This document shows positions 6,917-14,402 of a DNA stretch of 18,220 nt, one piece after another. Source of the DNA: Gammaproteobacteria bacterium (GTDB taxonomy: Bacteria; Pseudomonadota; Gammaproteobacteria; Steroidobacterales; Steroidobacteraceae); NCBI GenBank assembly GCA_005877965.1, contig VBNP01000008.1, positions 1-18,220 of the forward strand, read 5' to 3'. The translations under genes were made by a program, and so were the position numbers. The notes under the pieces were generated by a model. That model had not been told where the DNA came from. It did not search any database and saw nothing but the letters and a program-made list of their open reading frames with translations. The first letter of the stretch is position 1; each line of letters starts with the position of its first letter.

Positions 6917-7825
6917 GTGCGCATCATCATCCTCAGCGGGCTGTCCGGGTCCGGCAAGAGCGTGGCCCTGCACATGCTCGAGGACCTCGGCTTCTACTGC
7001 ATCGACAATATCCCGGCGGCGCTGCTGAAGCCGTTCGTCTCCTACACGGTGCGCAGGCCCGAGACCACCTACGAGCGCACCGCCATCGGGCTCGACGCAC
7101 GCAATACCGCGGCCGAGGTGGCCAGCGTTCCGCAGCTGGTCGATGAGCTCAGGCGCAGTGGGCTGCAGTGCGAGGTGATCTTCCTGGTCGCGGCCGAGGA
7201 CGAGCTGCTGCGGCGCTTCGCGGAAACGCGCCGCAAGCATCCCATGAGCCGCAGCGACGTCGGCCTGCGCGAGGCGATGACCATGGAACGCTCGCTCCTC
7301 GAGCCGATCGCCTCGGTCGCCGACCTGCTGATCGACACCTCGCGCCTCAGCGTGCACGCGTTGCGCGACATCATCCACAAGCGCGTCGAGCAGCACAGCG
7401 CCGGACGCCTGTCGATCAGCTTCGAGTCATTCGGCTTCAAACACGGCATTCCGGGTGACGCCGACTTCGTGTTCGACGCGCGCGCACTGCCCAACCCCTA
7501 CTGGGAGCCGGGCCTGCGCAACCTCACCGGCCGCGATGCCGAGGTCATCCGCTTTCTCGAGACCCACACCAACGTGGCGACGCTGGTGGCGGATATCGCG
7601 CAATTCGTGCGTGGCCGCGTGCCGGAGTATCAGGCGAGCAACCGTGGCTATCTCACGGTGGCGGTCGGATGCACCGGCGGGCAACACCGCTCGGTGTACA
7701 TCGTCGACCGCCTGGCCGAGGGGTTCGCCGGCGAGTTCCGCAACGTCACGGCGCGCCACAGCGGCCTGCCGGGTGCCCAGCTCTTTCAGCCGCCCTCACC
7801 GGCGGCGACCGGGGAGAGCGCCTAG
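6917..7825 (+). CDS. rapZ: RNase adapter protein / nucleotide-binding protein RapZ
   Basis: In E. coli RapZ (YvcJ family) binds the sRNAs GlmY and GlmZ, delivers GlmZ to RNase E and so tunes GlmS, the enzyme making glucosamine 6-phosphate for the envelope. The 302-residue protein begins MRIIILSGLSGSGKSVAL with the Walker A motif GLSGSGKS (8-15), has the Walker-B-like segment DLLIDTS, and keeps the family blocks EDLGFYCIDNIP, FESFGFKHGIP, ADFVFDARALPNPYW and GCTGGQHRSVYIVDRLAE. The start is GTG at 6917; GAGG lies only 1 nt upstream, so initiation may be weak. The C-terminus (RNVTARHSGLPGAQLFQPPS...) lacks the Lys-Arg-Lys tail used for RNA binding in E. coli. The gene follows hpf directly; ptsN, which normally lies between them, is absent, and no npr follows. 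Confidence 0.95.
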   Translation: MRIIILSGLSGSGKSVALHMLEDLGFYCIDNIPAALLKPFVSYTVRRPETTYERTAIGLDARNTAAEVASVPQLVDELRRSGLQCEVIFLVAAEDELLRRFAETRRKHPMSRSDVGLREAMTMERSLLEPIASVADLLIDTSRLSVHALRDIIHKRVEQHSAGRLSISFESFGFKHGIPGDADFVFDARALPNPYWEPGLRNLTGRDAEVIRFLETHTNVATLVADIAQFVRGRVPEYQASNRGYLTVAVGCTGGQHRSVYIVDRLAEGFAGEFRNVTARHSGLPGAQLFQPPSPAATGESA

Positions 7826-7837
7826 AGCGGGTTTCTC

Positions 7838-7873
7838 CAGGGCGCGGCTGCGCGCGGCCGCGGCACCGCCCTG
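7838..7873. terminator. Hairpin between convergent rapZ and patatin genes
   Basis: CAGGGCG (7838-7844) pairs with CGCCCTG (7867-7873). Inside it CGGC (7845-7848) pairs with GCCG (7857-7860), leaving an 8-nt loop and a 6-nt one-sided bulge. The structure fills most of the 52-bp gap between the stop codons of two convergent genes, where a bidirectional terminator is expected. There is no T-tract on either side, so it is not a canonical intrinsic terminator and may only be a GC-rich stem that protects mRNA ends. Confidence 0.35.
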
Positions 7874-7877
7874 CGGT

Positions 7878-9080
7878 TCAGGTCGCCTGCGCGACCCCGG
7901 CGGCGGTCATCACCTGCGGCAGCTTCTCGCCGCTCATGAACGCCGTGAGCGCCGAGCGCGCCTCCATGGCATCGCGGTAGCCGAGCTCGATCAGCGCGCG
8001 CGTGTAGCCCGCCTCGAACATCAGGTAACTCGCCAGCTGGTAGCCGGATACGTCGCGCCCGCCGATCACCCGCAGCAGCACCCGCAGTCCCTGCGGCATT
8101 TCACGCACGTGGCGCGCCGCGATCTCGCGCGGATCGACACTCGGGGCCAGCATCAGCGTCTCGATCGGCCGTTCGCCGCGGGCGGCTTGCGGCGCGCTGT
8201 GCACCAGCGTGTTGATGCGTTCGAGTTGCTCGAGATCGCCGTAGATCTGGTCGGTGAACAGCGTGTCGAGCATGTAGCCGAAGATCTCGCCCGGCGTCGG
8301 CATGACGGTGTTCAGGCGGTCGACGGTCACGCCGGCGGCACGCCGCGCGCGCACGCCGATCACCAGCAGGCGATCGGCCCCCAGGTGGATCGCCGGGCTC
8401 AGGGGGTGGAGCTGGCGCATGGCGCCGTCGCCAAAGTACTCCTCACCGATCTTGATGGGCGGAAACAGCAGCGGGATGGCGGCGCTCGCCATCAGGTGAT
8501 CGACCGTCAGCTCGGTGCGGCACCCCAGGCGCTGCACACGTGCCCAGTCGTCGATGGAGTCTATGCCGTCGTAGAAGGCGACCGAGCGGCCGGTGGCGTA
8601 GCTGGTGGAGCACAACGCCAACGCCCGCAGGTGCCCGCGCGCGATGCTGCGGCGGACGCCGGCGCAATCGACGTGCACGCCCAGCAGTTCGCGCAGCGGC
8701 GTGTTGTCGAGCATCGATCTGGGCGGCGACAGCACCAGTCCCCCGGAGACCAGGGCCAGCACCCAGTGCGCGCCGGCGCGCATCATGTGCCGCATATCCA
8801 CGTGAAAGACCTGGCTCGAGCGGAAGTTCGCCCACACCTGCTCCAGTCCCGCGACCGCGCGCCGCCAGTGATGCGCTTCGGCGGCCAGCACGCCCGCCGC
8901 CACCGCGCCCGCGGAGGTGCCGACGATGATCTGGAACGGATTGCGCGCCCGCGGCAACAGCTCGGCGAGCGCCCGCAGCACACCCACCTGGTACGCCGAG
9001 CGCGCGCCGCCGCCCGTCAGCACCAGCCCGACGGTCGGGCGGTAGTCGGGTCTGGGCGCAGATTCGCCGGAGTCATTCAT
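7878..9080 (-). CDS. Patatin-like phospholipase family protein
   Basis: Predicted serine lipid acyl hydrolase with a Ser-Asp dyad. From the ATG at 9080 the protein has 400 residues: an oxyanion-hole motif GGGARS (23-28), the nucleophile elbow GTSAG with Ser56, and the catalytic Asp in the DGA motif GEEYFGDGAMRQ (Asp218). The segment ASAAIPLLFPPIKI before it is family-typical. There is no signal peptide or clear membrane span, so it is probably cytosolic or peripheral. The last 130 residues form an extra helical region of unknown role. An in-frame extension to 9173 crosses the promoter palindrome and is rejected. The closest general type is the bacterial patatin/RssA-like group; the substrate is unknown. 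It is a single gene, convergent with rapZ, and divergent from a possible small gene. Confidence 0.9.
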   Translation of the reverse strand: MNDSGESAPRPDYRPTVGLVLTGGGARSAYQVGVLRALAELLPRARNPFQIIVGTSAGAVAAGVLAAEAHHWRRAVAGLEQVWANFRSSQVFHVDMRHMMRAGAHWVLALVSGGLVLSPPRSMLDNTPLRELLGVHVDCAGVRRSIARGHLRALALCSTSYATGRSVAFYDGIDSIDDWARVQRLGCRTELTVDHLMASAAIPLLFPPIKIGEEYFGDGAMRQLHPLSPAIHLGADRLLVIGVRARRAAGVTVDRLNTVMPTPGEIFGYMLDTLFTDQIYGDLEQLERINTLVHSAPQAARGERPIETLMLAPSVDPREIAARHVREMPQGLRVLLRVIGGRDVSGYQLASYLMFEAGYTRALIELGYRDAMEARSALTAFMSGEKLPQVMTAAGVAQAT

Positions 9081-9092
9081 AGGTGAGTACAC

Positions 9093-9117
9093 CCCGCGGC
9101 TATTATGAAACCGCGGG
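9093..9117. promoter_or_regulatory. Palindrome around overlapping divergent -10 hexamers
   Basis: A perfect 7-bp inverted repeat, CCCGCGG (9093-9099) and CCGCGGG (9111-9117), flanks an AT-rich 11-bp centre. Read on the minus strand the centre contains CATAAT (9107-9102, 5 of 6 consensus), giving a patatin mRNA start near 9095 with a leader of about 15 nt. Read on the plus strand it contains TATTAT (9101-9106), which could serve the small ORF at 9157. The arrangement resembles an operator covering a promoter core. No -35 hexamer stands out on either strand. Confidence 0.4.
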
Positions 9118-9156
9118 CGCCGGCCCCTGTGTGATGGAAGTCGCAGCGGCGCAGCC

Positions 9157-9279
9157 GTGCCCAACTCCAACACCGCGCAACCGGTGTTTGAGCCCGCTGC
9201 TGGCGAGAACCAGTTCCGCGATCCTCAGCGCAAACATCCGTTGACCCACGAGCTCGCGCGCGCGCCGCTGAAGCGCTGA
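9157..9279 (+). CDS. Possible small protein of 40 residues, unrecognised
   Basis: A GTG-started frame encodes a hydrophilic, charged 40-residue peptide (beginning MPNSNTAQPVFEPAAGENQF and ending KHPLTHELARAPLKR). Its base composition by codon position looks coding: about 80 percent G+C at third positions and about 44 percent at second positions, the pattern of genuine genes here. I do not recognise a family, and there is no membrane segment or signal peptide. GGAAG lies about 16 nt upstream, too far for a good ribosome site, and no other ATG, GTG or TTG exists in frame after the upstream stop at 9106. A shorter ATG frame (9134, 36 codons) overlaps it but has weaker codon bias. It could be a real small gene, a remnant of a longer gene, or chance. 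Confidence 0.4.
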   Translation: MPNSNTAQPVFEPAAGENQFRDPQRKHPLTHELARAPLKR

Positions 9280-9349
9280 TCACTCATACGGGCCAAGTCT
9301 AACCGCCGACGCCTGAACATGCGCGGAACCGCCAGCCGCAGAGAGCCGC
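9280..9349. other. Short gap with no recognisable element
   Basis: These 70 bases lie between the candidate small ORF and the stop of the acylase gene, which arrive from opposite strands. A terminator would be expected, but I see only a short GCGG-AA-CCGC repeat near 9323-9332 with a loop too small to form, and no T-tract. Confidence 0.3.
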
Positions 9350-11758
9350 TCAGTTCGGCGTCAGGGTCAGCGTGTGCTCGGCGGGTCCCGGGAGGAACGG
9401 CAGCGGCCTACCAAGCGCCCACTGCGTGAAGCCCGCGCGGTAATACGGCGACAGCGGATGCCCGCTCTGGCCGCCCGGCAGGTGCAGGTAACCCTGCTCC
9501 TCGTGGCCGGGGGAGACGGCAAAGCGCTCGGAGGCGCCGAAGATCGCCCCGTCCTGCACCCGCGGCATGTCGTGGTCGCCCGGCAGTTCCAGGGTCGGCA
9601 TGTCGAGGAATGAGGCGAGCCACGGCAGGGCGCCCGACAGCGGATGACGGATTCGCACCAGGCTGTGCGCACCCCAGGTGCAGTGCGCGAGCTGCCGGCA
9701 GCTCGCGCCAAGCTCGGCGATCGTGGCGTCGACCTGCGCACGCAGGAACTGCGGCCAGCCGGGATAGGTCTTCGCCAGCAGATGCAGCGGCTGCGCGGTG
9801 ACGAGCTGCCACAGCGGACCTTCGAACTGCGCCGGCGGCGCCGCGCCCTGCTCGGCCTCGAGGCCCAGCCCCGCGAGCAGCATGTCCCACACCGCCTGCC
9901 GGGTGCGCTCGTGATAGGCACGCACCAGGCGGTAGCCCACCGAGTCGACGCTCGCGCGGGCGTTCCAGCCCTGGATGAGCCGCCGGAAGTCGGCGCGGCG
10001 CGGGTGATCGCGCAGTGCGTCGGTATCGAGCACGCTCAGCAGCAGCGTGCGCCAGCGTGCCAGGAACACGGCGCGGTCGTCGAGCTGGATGCGCAGCATG
10101 TCCGCGGGCGTGATGTTGGCCTGCAAGGCCAGCAGATCATCGCGGATCTGGCCGGCCCGCGCCCCGAGATCGTATTCGGCACCGAGCGCCGCCACGTCCC
10201 CGCCGATGAGTTGCAGCTGATGATCGTCGGAGGCCACGCGCGCATTGGCGGTCCAGATGCGCCCCAGCGGCGGATCCACGATCCGCGGGTGATCCGCGGC
10301 GGTGGTCCAGGGCACGCCGCCGCGGGCGCGCGTCGGACCGGTGTCCTCGGGGATGCGGCCATAGATGGTCCAGCCGATGTGGCCCTGGGCGTCGCCGATC
10401 ACCACGTTCTGGTGGGGGATGCCCACGGCGGGGGCGAGCGCCAGCGCCTCGGCGACCGAGGTGGCGCGCTCGAGTGCCATCAGGCCTAGGTTGGTCGCCG
10501 CCGGCTGTTGCGCCAGCCAGGAGCCGAACCAACAGCTGTGCTGCGCCTCATCGGCGCGCAGCAACACGCCCGCGGGAGCGGATTTCACCTCCAGCACCAC
10601 CGGGGCCTCATCGTGCACCCGGATCTCCTCGCGCACCACCGACAGCGCCACCGGGCCGGACGGCGTCGTCAGCTCATGCTGCCCCACCGCGGTGCACGGC
10701 ACCCGGGTGACATCCAGCCAGGTGCCGTAACTGTTGGTAAAGCCCCAGGCTACGTGTCCGTTCGACCCGGCGACCAGCAGCGGCGCCCCGGGCAGCGTGA
10801 CGCCGTTCAGGTCGAGTTCGTCTCCGGCAGCACCGGAGGGGGTCCTGAGGCGTGCGTGATACCAGACCGGCGGCACCCGCAGCCCCAGGTGCATATCGTT
10901 GGCGATGAGCGCCGCGCCCGTCGTGGTCAGGCGGCCCGCGACCGCCCAGCTGTTGCTGCCGGCCGCCGGCGCGCGTGGGACGCTCCCGGGCGCGGTCGCC
11001 GCCGCGCGGCCGTTGCGCACATCGAGCACCTCCGCGGCCGGCACCGGAGGCTGCGCCGCGGTCATCGCGCCCCCGGATGAAGGCACCACCGGCGCATCCC
11101 AGTTGGTTCCGGCCGGATAGAGGAAGTTGAGGCCGCACTTCCAGAGCGCGCCGCACTGCGCGCCGCCGAGCCGCGCGTTGATTTCCTGCCGCAGCATCTC
11201 GCGCCGCAGGCCACTCGCCTGCAGATCCCACCACATGGCGTGCTCGATGAGGATCGTGTCCTCCGGGCGCCACGGGAGCGGGGGCTGCCCCAGCACCCAG
11301 TACTCCCACGGCCGTGCGGCGAGATCTGCGAGCCCGGCGTTCACGCCGCGCGCGTACGCCTCGAGCACCGCGCGCTCCGCGGCGGTTGCCTGCGCGATGA
11401 CCTCGCGCGCGACAGCCCGAAACCTGAACAGGCGGGCCCTGCGGTCCTGCTCGAGCGCCACCGTGCCGAACAGCTCCGCCAGCTCCCCGGCGGCGAGCCG
11501 GCGCGAGAGATCCATCTGGAAATAGCGGTCCTGCGCGTGCACGAAACCGGTGGCGTAGGCGAGGTCCGGGCGATCGGCCGCCTCGATGGTGGGCACGCCG
11601 CGTGAATCGCGCGCGATGCGCACGGCGCTCGTGAGGCCTACTTCAGCGAGCGCACCGTCCAGGCGCGGGAGCGAGGCGCGCAACAACCCCATGCCGAGGG
11701 CGAGCGCCGCGAGCAGGAGCAGCGCAGCGGCGGCGCCGGTGTACTTCAGCGTCCGCAT
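9350..11758 (-). CDS. Penicillin acylase family protein (Ntn hydrolase)
   Basis: Predicted N-terminal-nucleophile amidohydrolase made as one chain that cleaves itself into alpha and beta subunits. The family includes penicillin G acylases, cephalosporin acylases and acyl-homoserine-lactone acylases such as PvdQ and QuiP. The 802-residue precursor has a hydrophobic N-terminal segment (about 9-29) that may be a signal peptide or anchor, so a periplasmic location is likely. The alpha region shows RDSRGVPTIEA and GFVHAQDRYFQMDL. The self-cleavage site is GSNSWAVAG, with Ser268 as predicted nucleophile, followed by LIANDMHLGLRVPPVWYH and WGFTNSYGTWLDV, both family hallmarks. The ATG lies 12 nt after the pyk stop with no Shine-Dalgarno, which suggests read-through from the glycolytic operon. 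The substrate cannot be told from sequence; quorum-signal or peptide-amide cleavage are both possible. Confidence 0.92.
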   Translation of the reverse strand: MRTLKYTGAAAALLLLAALALGMGLLRASLPRLDGALAEVGLTSAVRIARDSRGVPTIEAADRPDLAYATGFVHAQDRYFQMDLSRRLAAGELAELFGTVALEQDRRARLFRFRAVAREVIAQATAAERAVLEAYARGVNAGLADLAARPWEYWVLGQPPLPWRPEDTILIEHAMWWDLQASGLRREMLRQEINARLGGAQCGALWKCGLNFLYPAGTNWDAPVVPSSGGAMTAAQPPVPAAEVLDVRNGRAAATAPGSVPRAPAAGSNSWAVAGRLTTTGAALIANDMHLGLRVPPVWYHARLRTPSGAAGDELDLNGVTLPGAPLLVAGSNGHVAWGFTNSYGTWLDVTRVPCTAVGQHELTTPSGPVALSVVREEIRVHDEAPVVLEVKSAPAGVLLRADEAQHSCWFGSWLAQQPAATNLGLMALERATSVAEALALAPAVGIPHQNVVIGDAQGHIGWTIYGRIPEDTGPTRARGGVPWTTAADHPRIVDPPLGRIWTANARVASDDHQLQLIGGDVAALGAEYDLGARAGQIRDDLLALQANITPADMLRIQLDDRAVFLARWRTLLLSVLDTDALRDHPRRADFRRLIQGWNARASVDSVGYRLVRAYHERTRQAVWDMLLAGLGLEAEQGAAPPAQFEGPLWQLVTAQPLHLLAKTYPGWPQFLRAQVDATIAELGASCRQLAHCTWGAHSLVRIRHPLSGALPWLASFLDMPTLELPGDHDMPRVQDGAIFGASERFAVSPGHEEQGYLHLPGGQSGHPLSPYYRAGFTQWALGRPLPFLPGPAEHTLTLTPN

Positions 11759-11770
11759 GCGCGCGCGCTT

Positions 11771-13210
11771 TCAGTCCAGCGTGACCTTCAGGATCTGCAT
11801 GGAGTTGGTGCCGCCCTGTACGCCCGACAGTTCGCCCTTGGTGAGAATCACCAGGTCGCGCTTCTTGACCAGTTGCAGCTCCAGCAGCCGCGTGAACAGC
11901 GCGCGGTACAGGTTCTCGGTGGAGTTGTCCGATCCGGTGACGTCGAAGATCACCGGGTAGACGCCGCGGTACAGCGTCACGCGCCGGCGGGTCGCTTCGT
12001 GGCGCGTGAACGCGTACACCGGAATGTCGGAGCGGATGCGCGACATCCACAGGGGCGTGGCGCCTGATTCCGTCAGCGCCACGATGGCGCGCACCTTCAT
12101 GTGATTGGCCGTGTACATGACGGCCATGGCGATCGCTTCCTCGGTTCCCTGGAACTGGCCTTCCTTGATGCGCTGGGGCCGGGTGTGGGTGAGCTGATAC
12201 TTCTCGGCCCCCTCGATGACCTGCGCCATCGCCTGCACCGCCTTGACCGGATAGCGTCCGGTGGCGGTCTCCGCCGACAGCATCACCGAATCGGTGCCGT
12301 CCATCACCGCGTTGGCGACGTCGCTCACCTCGGCGCGCGTCGGCACCGGGTTCTGGATCATCGACTCCATCATCTGCGTCGCGGTGATCACCACGCGGTT
12401 GCGGGTGCGGGTCTCATGGATGATGGTCTTCTGCAGGCCGGTGAGCTCCGCGTAACCCATCTCCACGCCCAGGTCGCCGCGGGCGACCATGACCACATCG
12501 CTCGCCTCGATGATGCCGGCGAGATTGTCGACGGCTTCGTGCCGCTCCACCTTGGCGACCAGGCGCGCCTCGCCCCCCGCCGCACGCAGCAGCGCGCGTG
12601 CCTGTTCGATGTCGGCGGCGTCGCGCGCGAACGATACCGCCATGTAATCCACGCCCTCGTCGGCGACGAACTGGATGTCCTCGTGGTCGCGCACCGAGAC
12701 GGCGGGCGCCGAGATGCCACCGCCCTGGCGATTGAGGCCCTTGCGATCGGAGAGCTCGCCGCCGACGCGCACCCGGGTATCGATGGTCGTGTCGCCGACG
12801 CGTTCGACGTGCAGCACGATCTGCCCGTCGCACAGCAGCAGCGTGTCGCCGGCGGCCACGTCACGCGGCAGATCCTTGTAGGCGACGCCCACCCGCGCGG
12901 CGGTGCCGGCCTTGGGATCGAGCGCGGTGTCGAGCGTGAAGGCGGCGCCTTCCACGAGCTGTACGGGGCCATCGCGAAAGCCCTCGATGCGGATCTTGGG
13001 TCCCCCCAGGTCGAGCAGCACGCCGATGCATTTGTCGGCGCGCTGCGCGGCCTCGCGCACCAGCGACAGCCGCCGCCTGCGGTCCGCGACCGTGCCGTGC
13101 GAGGCGTTCAGGCGCACGACGTCCACACCGACGCGCATCATTTCCGTGAGCACCTCGAGTGAGTCGGTGGCCGGCCCCACGGTGGCGACGATCTTGGTGC
13201 GTCTCAGCAT
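11771..13210 (-). CDS. pyk: Pyruvate kinase, PykA type
   Basis: Final glycolytic step: PEP plus ADP to pyruvate plus ATP. The 479-residue protein closely follows E. coli PykA (480): RRTKIVATVGPATDS at the start, VVRLNASHG, DLGGPKIR, the B-domain, LVAKVERHEAV with the catalytic Lys, MVARGDLGVEMG, ITATQMMESM, PTRAEVSDVANAVMDGTDSV and LSAETATGRYP. The C-terminal allosteric domain is complete and ends GGTNSMQILKVTLD. Lys72 in GPKIR sits where potassium-dependent enzymes have Glu (muscle residue 117), so potassium-independent activity is expected, as for PykA. The ATG follows the pgk stop by about 13 nt without a clear Shine-Dalgarno. It is fourth in the tkt-gap-pgk-pyk order. Confidence 0.97.
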   Translation of the reverse strand: MLRRTKIVATVGPATDSLEVLTEMMRVGVDVVRLNASHGTVADRRRRLSLVREAAQRADKCIGVLLDLGGPKIRIEGFRDGPVQLVEGAAFTLDTALDPKAGTAARVGVAYKDLPRDVAAGDTLLLCDGQIVLHVERVGDTTIDTRVRVGGELSDRKGLNRQGGGISAPAVSVRDHEDIQFVADEGVDYMAVSFARDAADIEQARALLRAAGGEARLVAKVERHEAVDNLAGIIEASDVVMVARGDLGVEMGYAELTGLQKTIIHETRTRNRVVITATQMMESMIQNPVPTRAEVSDVANAVMDGTDSVMLSAETATGRYPVKAVQAMAQVIEGAEKYQLTHTRPQRIKEGQFQGTEEAIAMAVMYTANHMKVRAIVALTESGATPLWMSRIRSDIPVYAFTRHEATRRRVTLYRGVYPVIFDVTGSDNSTENLYRALFTRLLELQLVKKRDLVILTKGELSGVQGGTNSMQILKVTLD

Positions 13211-13223
13211 GGCTCAGGCGCGC

Positions 13224-14402
13224 TCAGGCACGAGCGCGCTCCTCGAGGATGGCGACCGCCGGCAGGGTCTTGCCTTCCACGAACTCGAGGAATGCGCCGC
13301 CGCCGGTGGAGATGTAGGAGATGCCGTCCTCGACCCCGTACTTCTCGATGGCGGCGAGCGTGTCGCCGCCGCCGGCGAGCGAGAAGGCCTTGCCGCGCGC
13401 TACGCCCAAGGCGATGACGCGCGTGCCTTCACCGAACTGCGCGAACTCGAACACCCCCACCGGCCCGTTCCAGATGATGGTGCCGGCGGCCTGCAGGAGC
13501 GCGCTGCAGCGGTCGGCGGTGTCCGGCCCGATGTCGAGAATCATGTCGTCGGCGCGCACCTCGCTCACGGCACGCACATCCGCGTGCGCCGTGGCGGCGA
13601 ATTCCTTGCCGACCACGACATCCGTCGGCAGCAGGATCTGCGTGTCGCGCGTGCGCGCCTTCTCCAGCAGGCGGCGCGCGACGTCGAGCATCTCCGCCTC
13701 GTAGAGCGACTTGCCGACGCCGACGCCGGTCGCGGCGAGGAAGGTATTGGCGATGCCGCCGCCCACGATCAGCTGGTCGACCTTCTCGAGCAGCGACTCG
13801 AGCACCAGCAGCTTGGTCGAGACCTTGGAGCCGCCGACGATCGCCACCAGGGGCCGGGCGGGCTCCTGCAGCGCGCGCTCCAGCGCTTCCAGCTCGCCCA
13901 CCAGCAGGGGGCCTGCGCAGGCCACCGGCGCGTAGCGCGCCACCCCGTGGGTGCTCGCCTCGGCGCGGTGCGCGGTGCCGAAGGCGTCCATCACGAACAC
14001 CTCGCACAACGCCGCCATGCGGCGTGACAGCTGCTCATCGTCTGCCTTCTCGCCCTTGTTGAAGCGCACGTTCTCGCACAGCACGGCGCTGCCGGCGGCA
14101 CAATCAACCCCGTCCAGCCACTGCTTGCGCAGCGGCACGGGTTTGCCGAGCAGCTCCGAGAGGCGCGCCGCCACCGGGGCGAGTGTGAGCGCGGGGTCCT
14201 CGCGCCCCTCCTGCGGCCGGCCGAGATGCGAGATGACAAACACCCTGGCGCGCTGGTCGAGGGCATAGCGCAGGGTCGCCAGCGCCGCGCGGATGCGGGC
14301 ATCGCTGGTCACCACCCCCTCATGCACCGGCACGTTCAGGTCTTCCCTGATGAGGACCCGCCGGTTGCGCAGGTCCGTGTCGGCCATGCGCAATACCCTC
14401 AT
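13224..14402 (-). CDS. pgk: Phosphoglycerate kinase
   Basis: Cytoplasmic enzyme transferring phosphate from 1,3-bisphosphoglycerate to ADP. The 392-residue protein has both Rossmann-like domains. The N-terminal 3-phosphoglycerate side shows REDLNVP, VTSDARIRA, SHLGRP, CENVRFNKGEK and DAFGTAHRAEASTHG; the C-terminal nucleotide side shows GGSKVSTKL, GGGIANTFLAA, WNGPVGVFEF and the phosphate-binding GGGDTLAA, ending STGGGAFLEFVEGKTLPA. I chose the ATG at 14402: its first residues MRVLRMADTDL match E. coli MSVIKMTDLDL, and the codon overlaps the gap stop (ATGA), so translation is coupled. An ATG at 14387 would drop five residues, and upstream extensions lie in gap coding sequence. Identity is certain. 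Confidence 0.97.
   Translation of the reverse strand: MRVLRMADTDLRNRRVLIREDLNVPVHEGVVTSDARIRAALATLRYALDQRARVFVISHLGRPQEGREDPALTLAPVAARLSELLGKPVPLRKQWLDGVDCAAGSAVLCENVRFNKGEKADDEQLSRRMAALCEVFVMDAFGTAHRAEASTHGVARYAPVACAGPLLVGELEALERALQEPARPLVAIVGGSKVSTKLLVLESLLEKVDQLIVGGGIANTFLAATGVGVGKSLYEAEMLDVARRLLEKARTRDTQILLPTDVVVGKEFAATAHADVRAVSEVRADDMILDIGPDTADRCSALLQAAGTIIWNGPVGVFEFAQFGEGTRVIALGVARGKAFSLAGGGDTLAAIEKYGVEDGISYISTGGGAFLEFVEGKTLPAVAILEERARA

Noticed and set aside
9134..9244. ATG-started 36-codon frame overlapping the small ORF in another frame
   Set aside because: Third-position G+C is lower (about 69 percent against 80 percent) and the peptide is low in information; I kept the 9157 frame as the better candidate.
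9077..9283. 68-codon minus-strand frame over the small ORF
   Set aside because: The product is Arg/Ala-rich (ASAARARARG), it overlaps the patatin start and the promoter palindrome, and its codon pattern is weaker than that of the plus-strand frame at 9157.
9323..9332. GCGGAACCGC as a terminator hairpin
   Set aside because: A 2-nt loop is sterically unfavourable and no T-tract follows.
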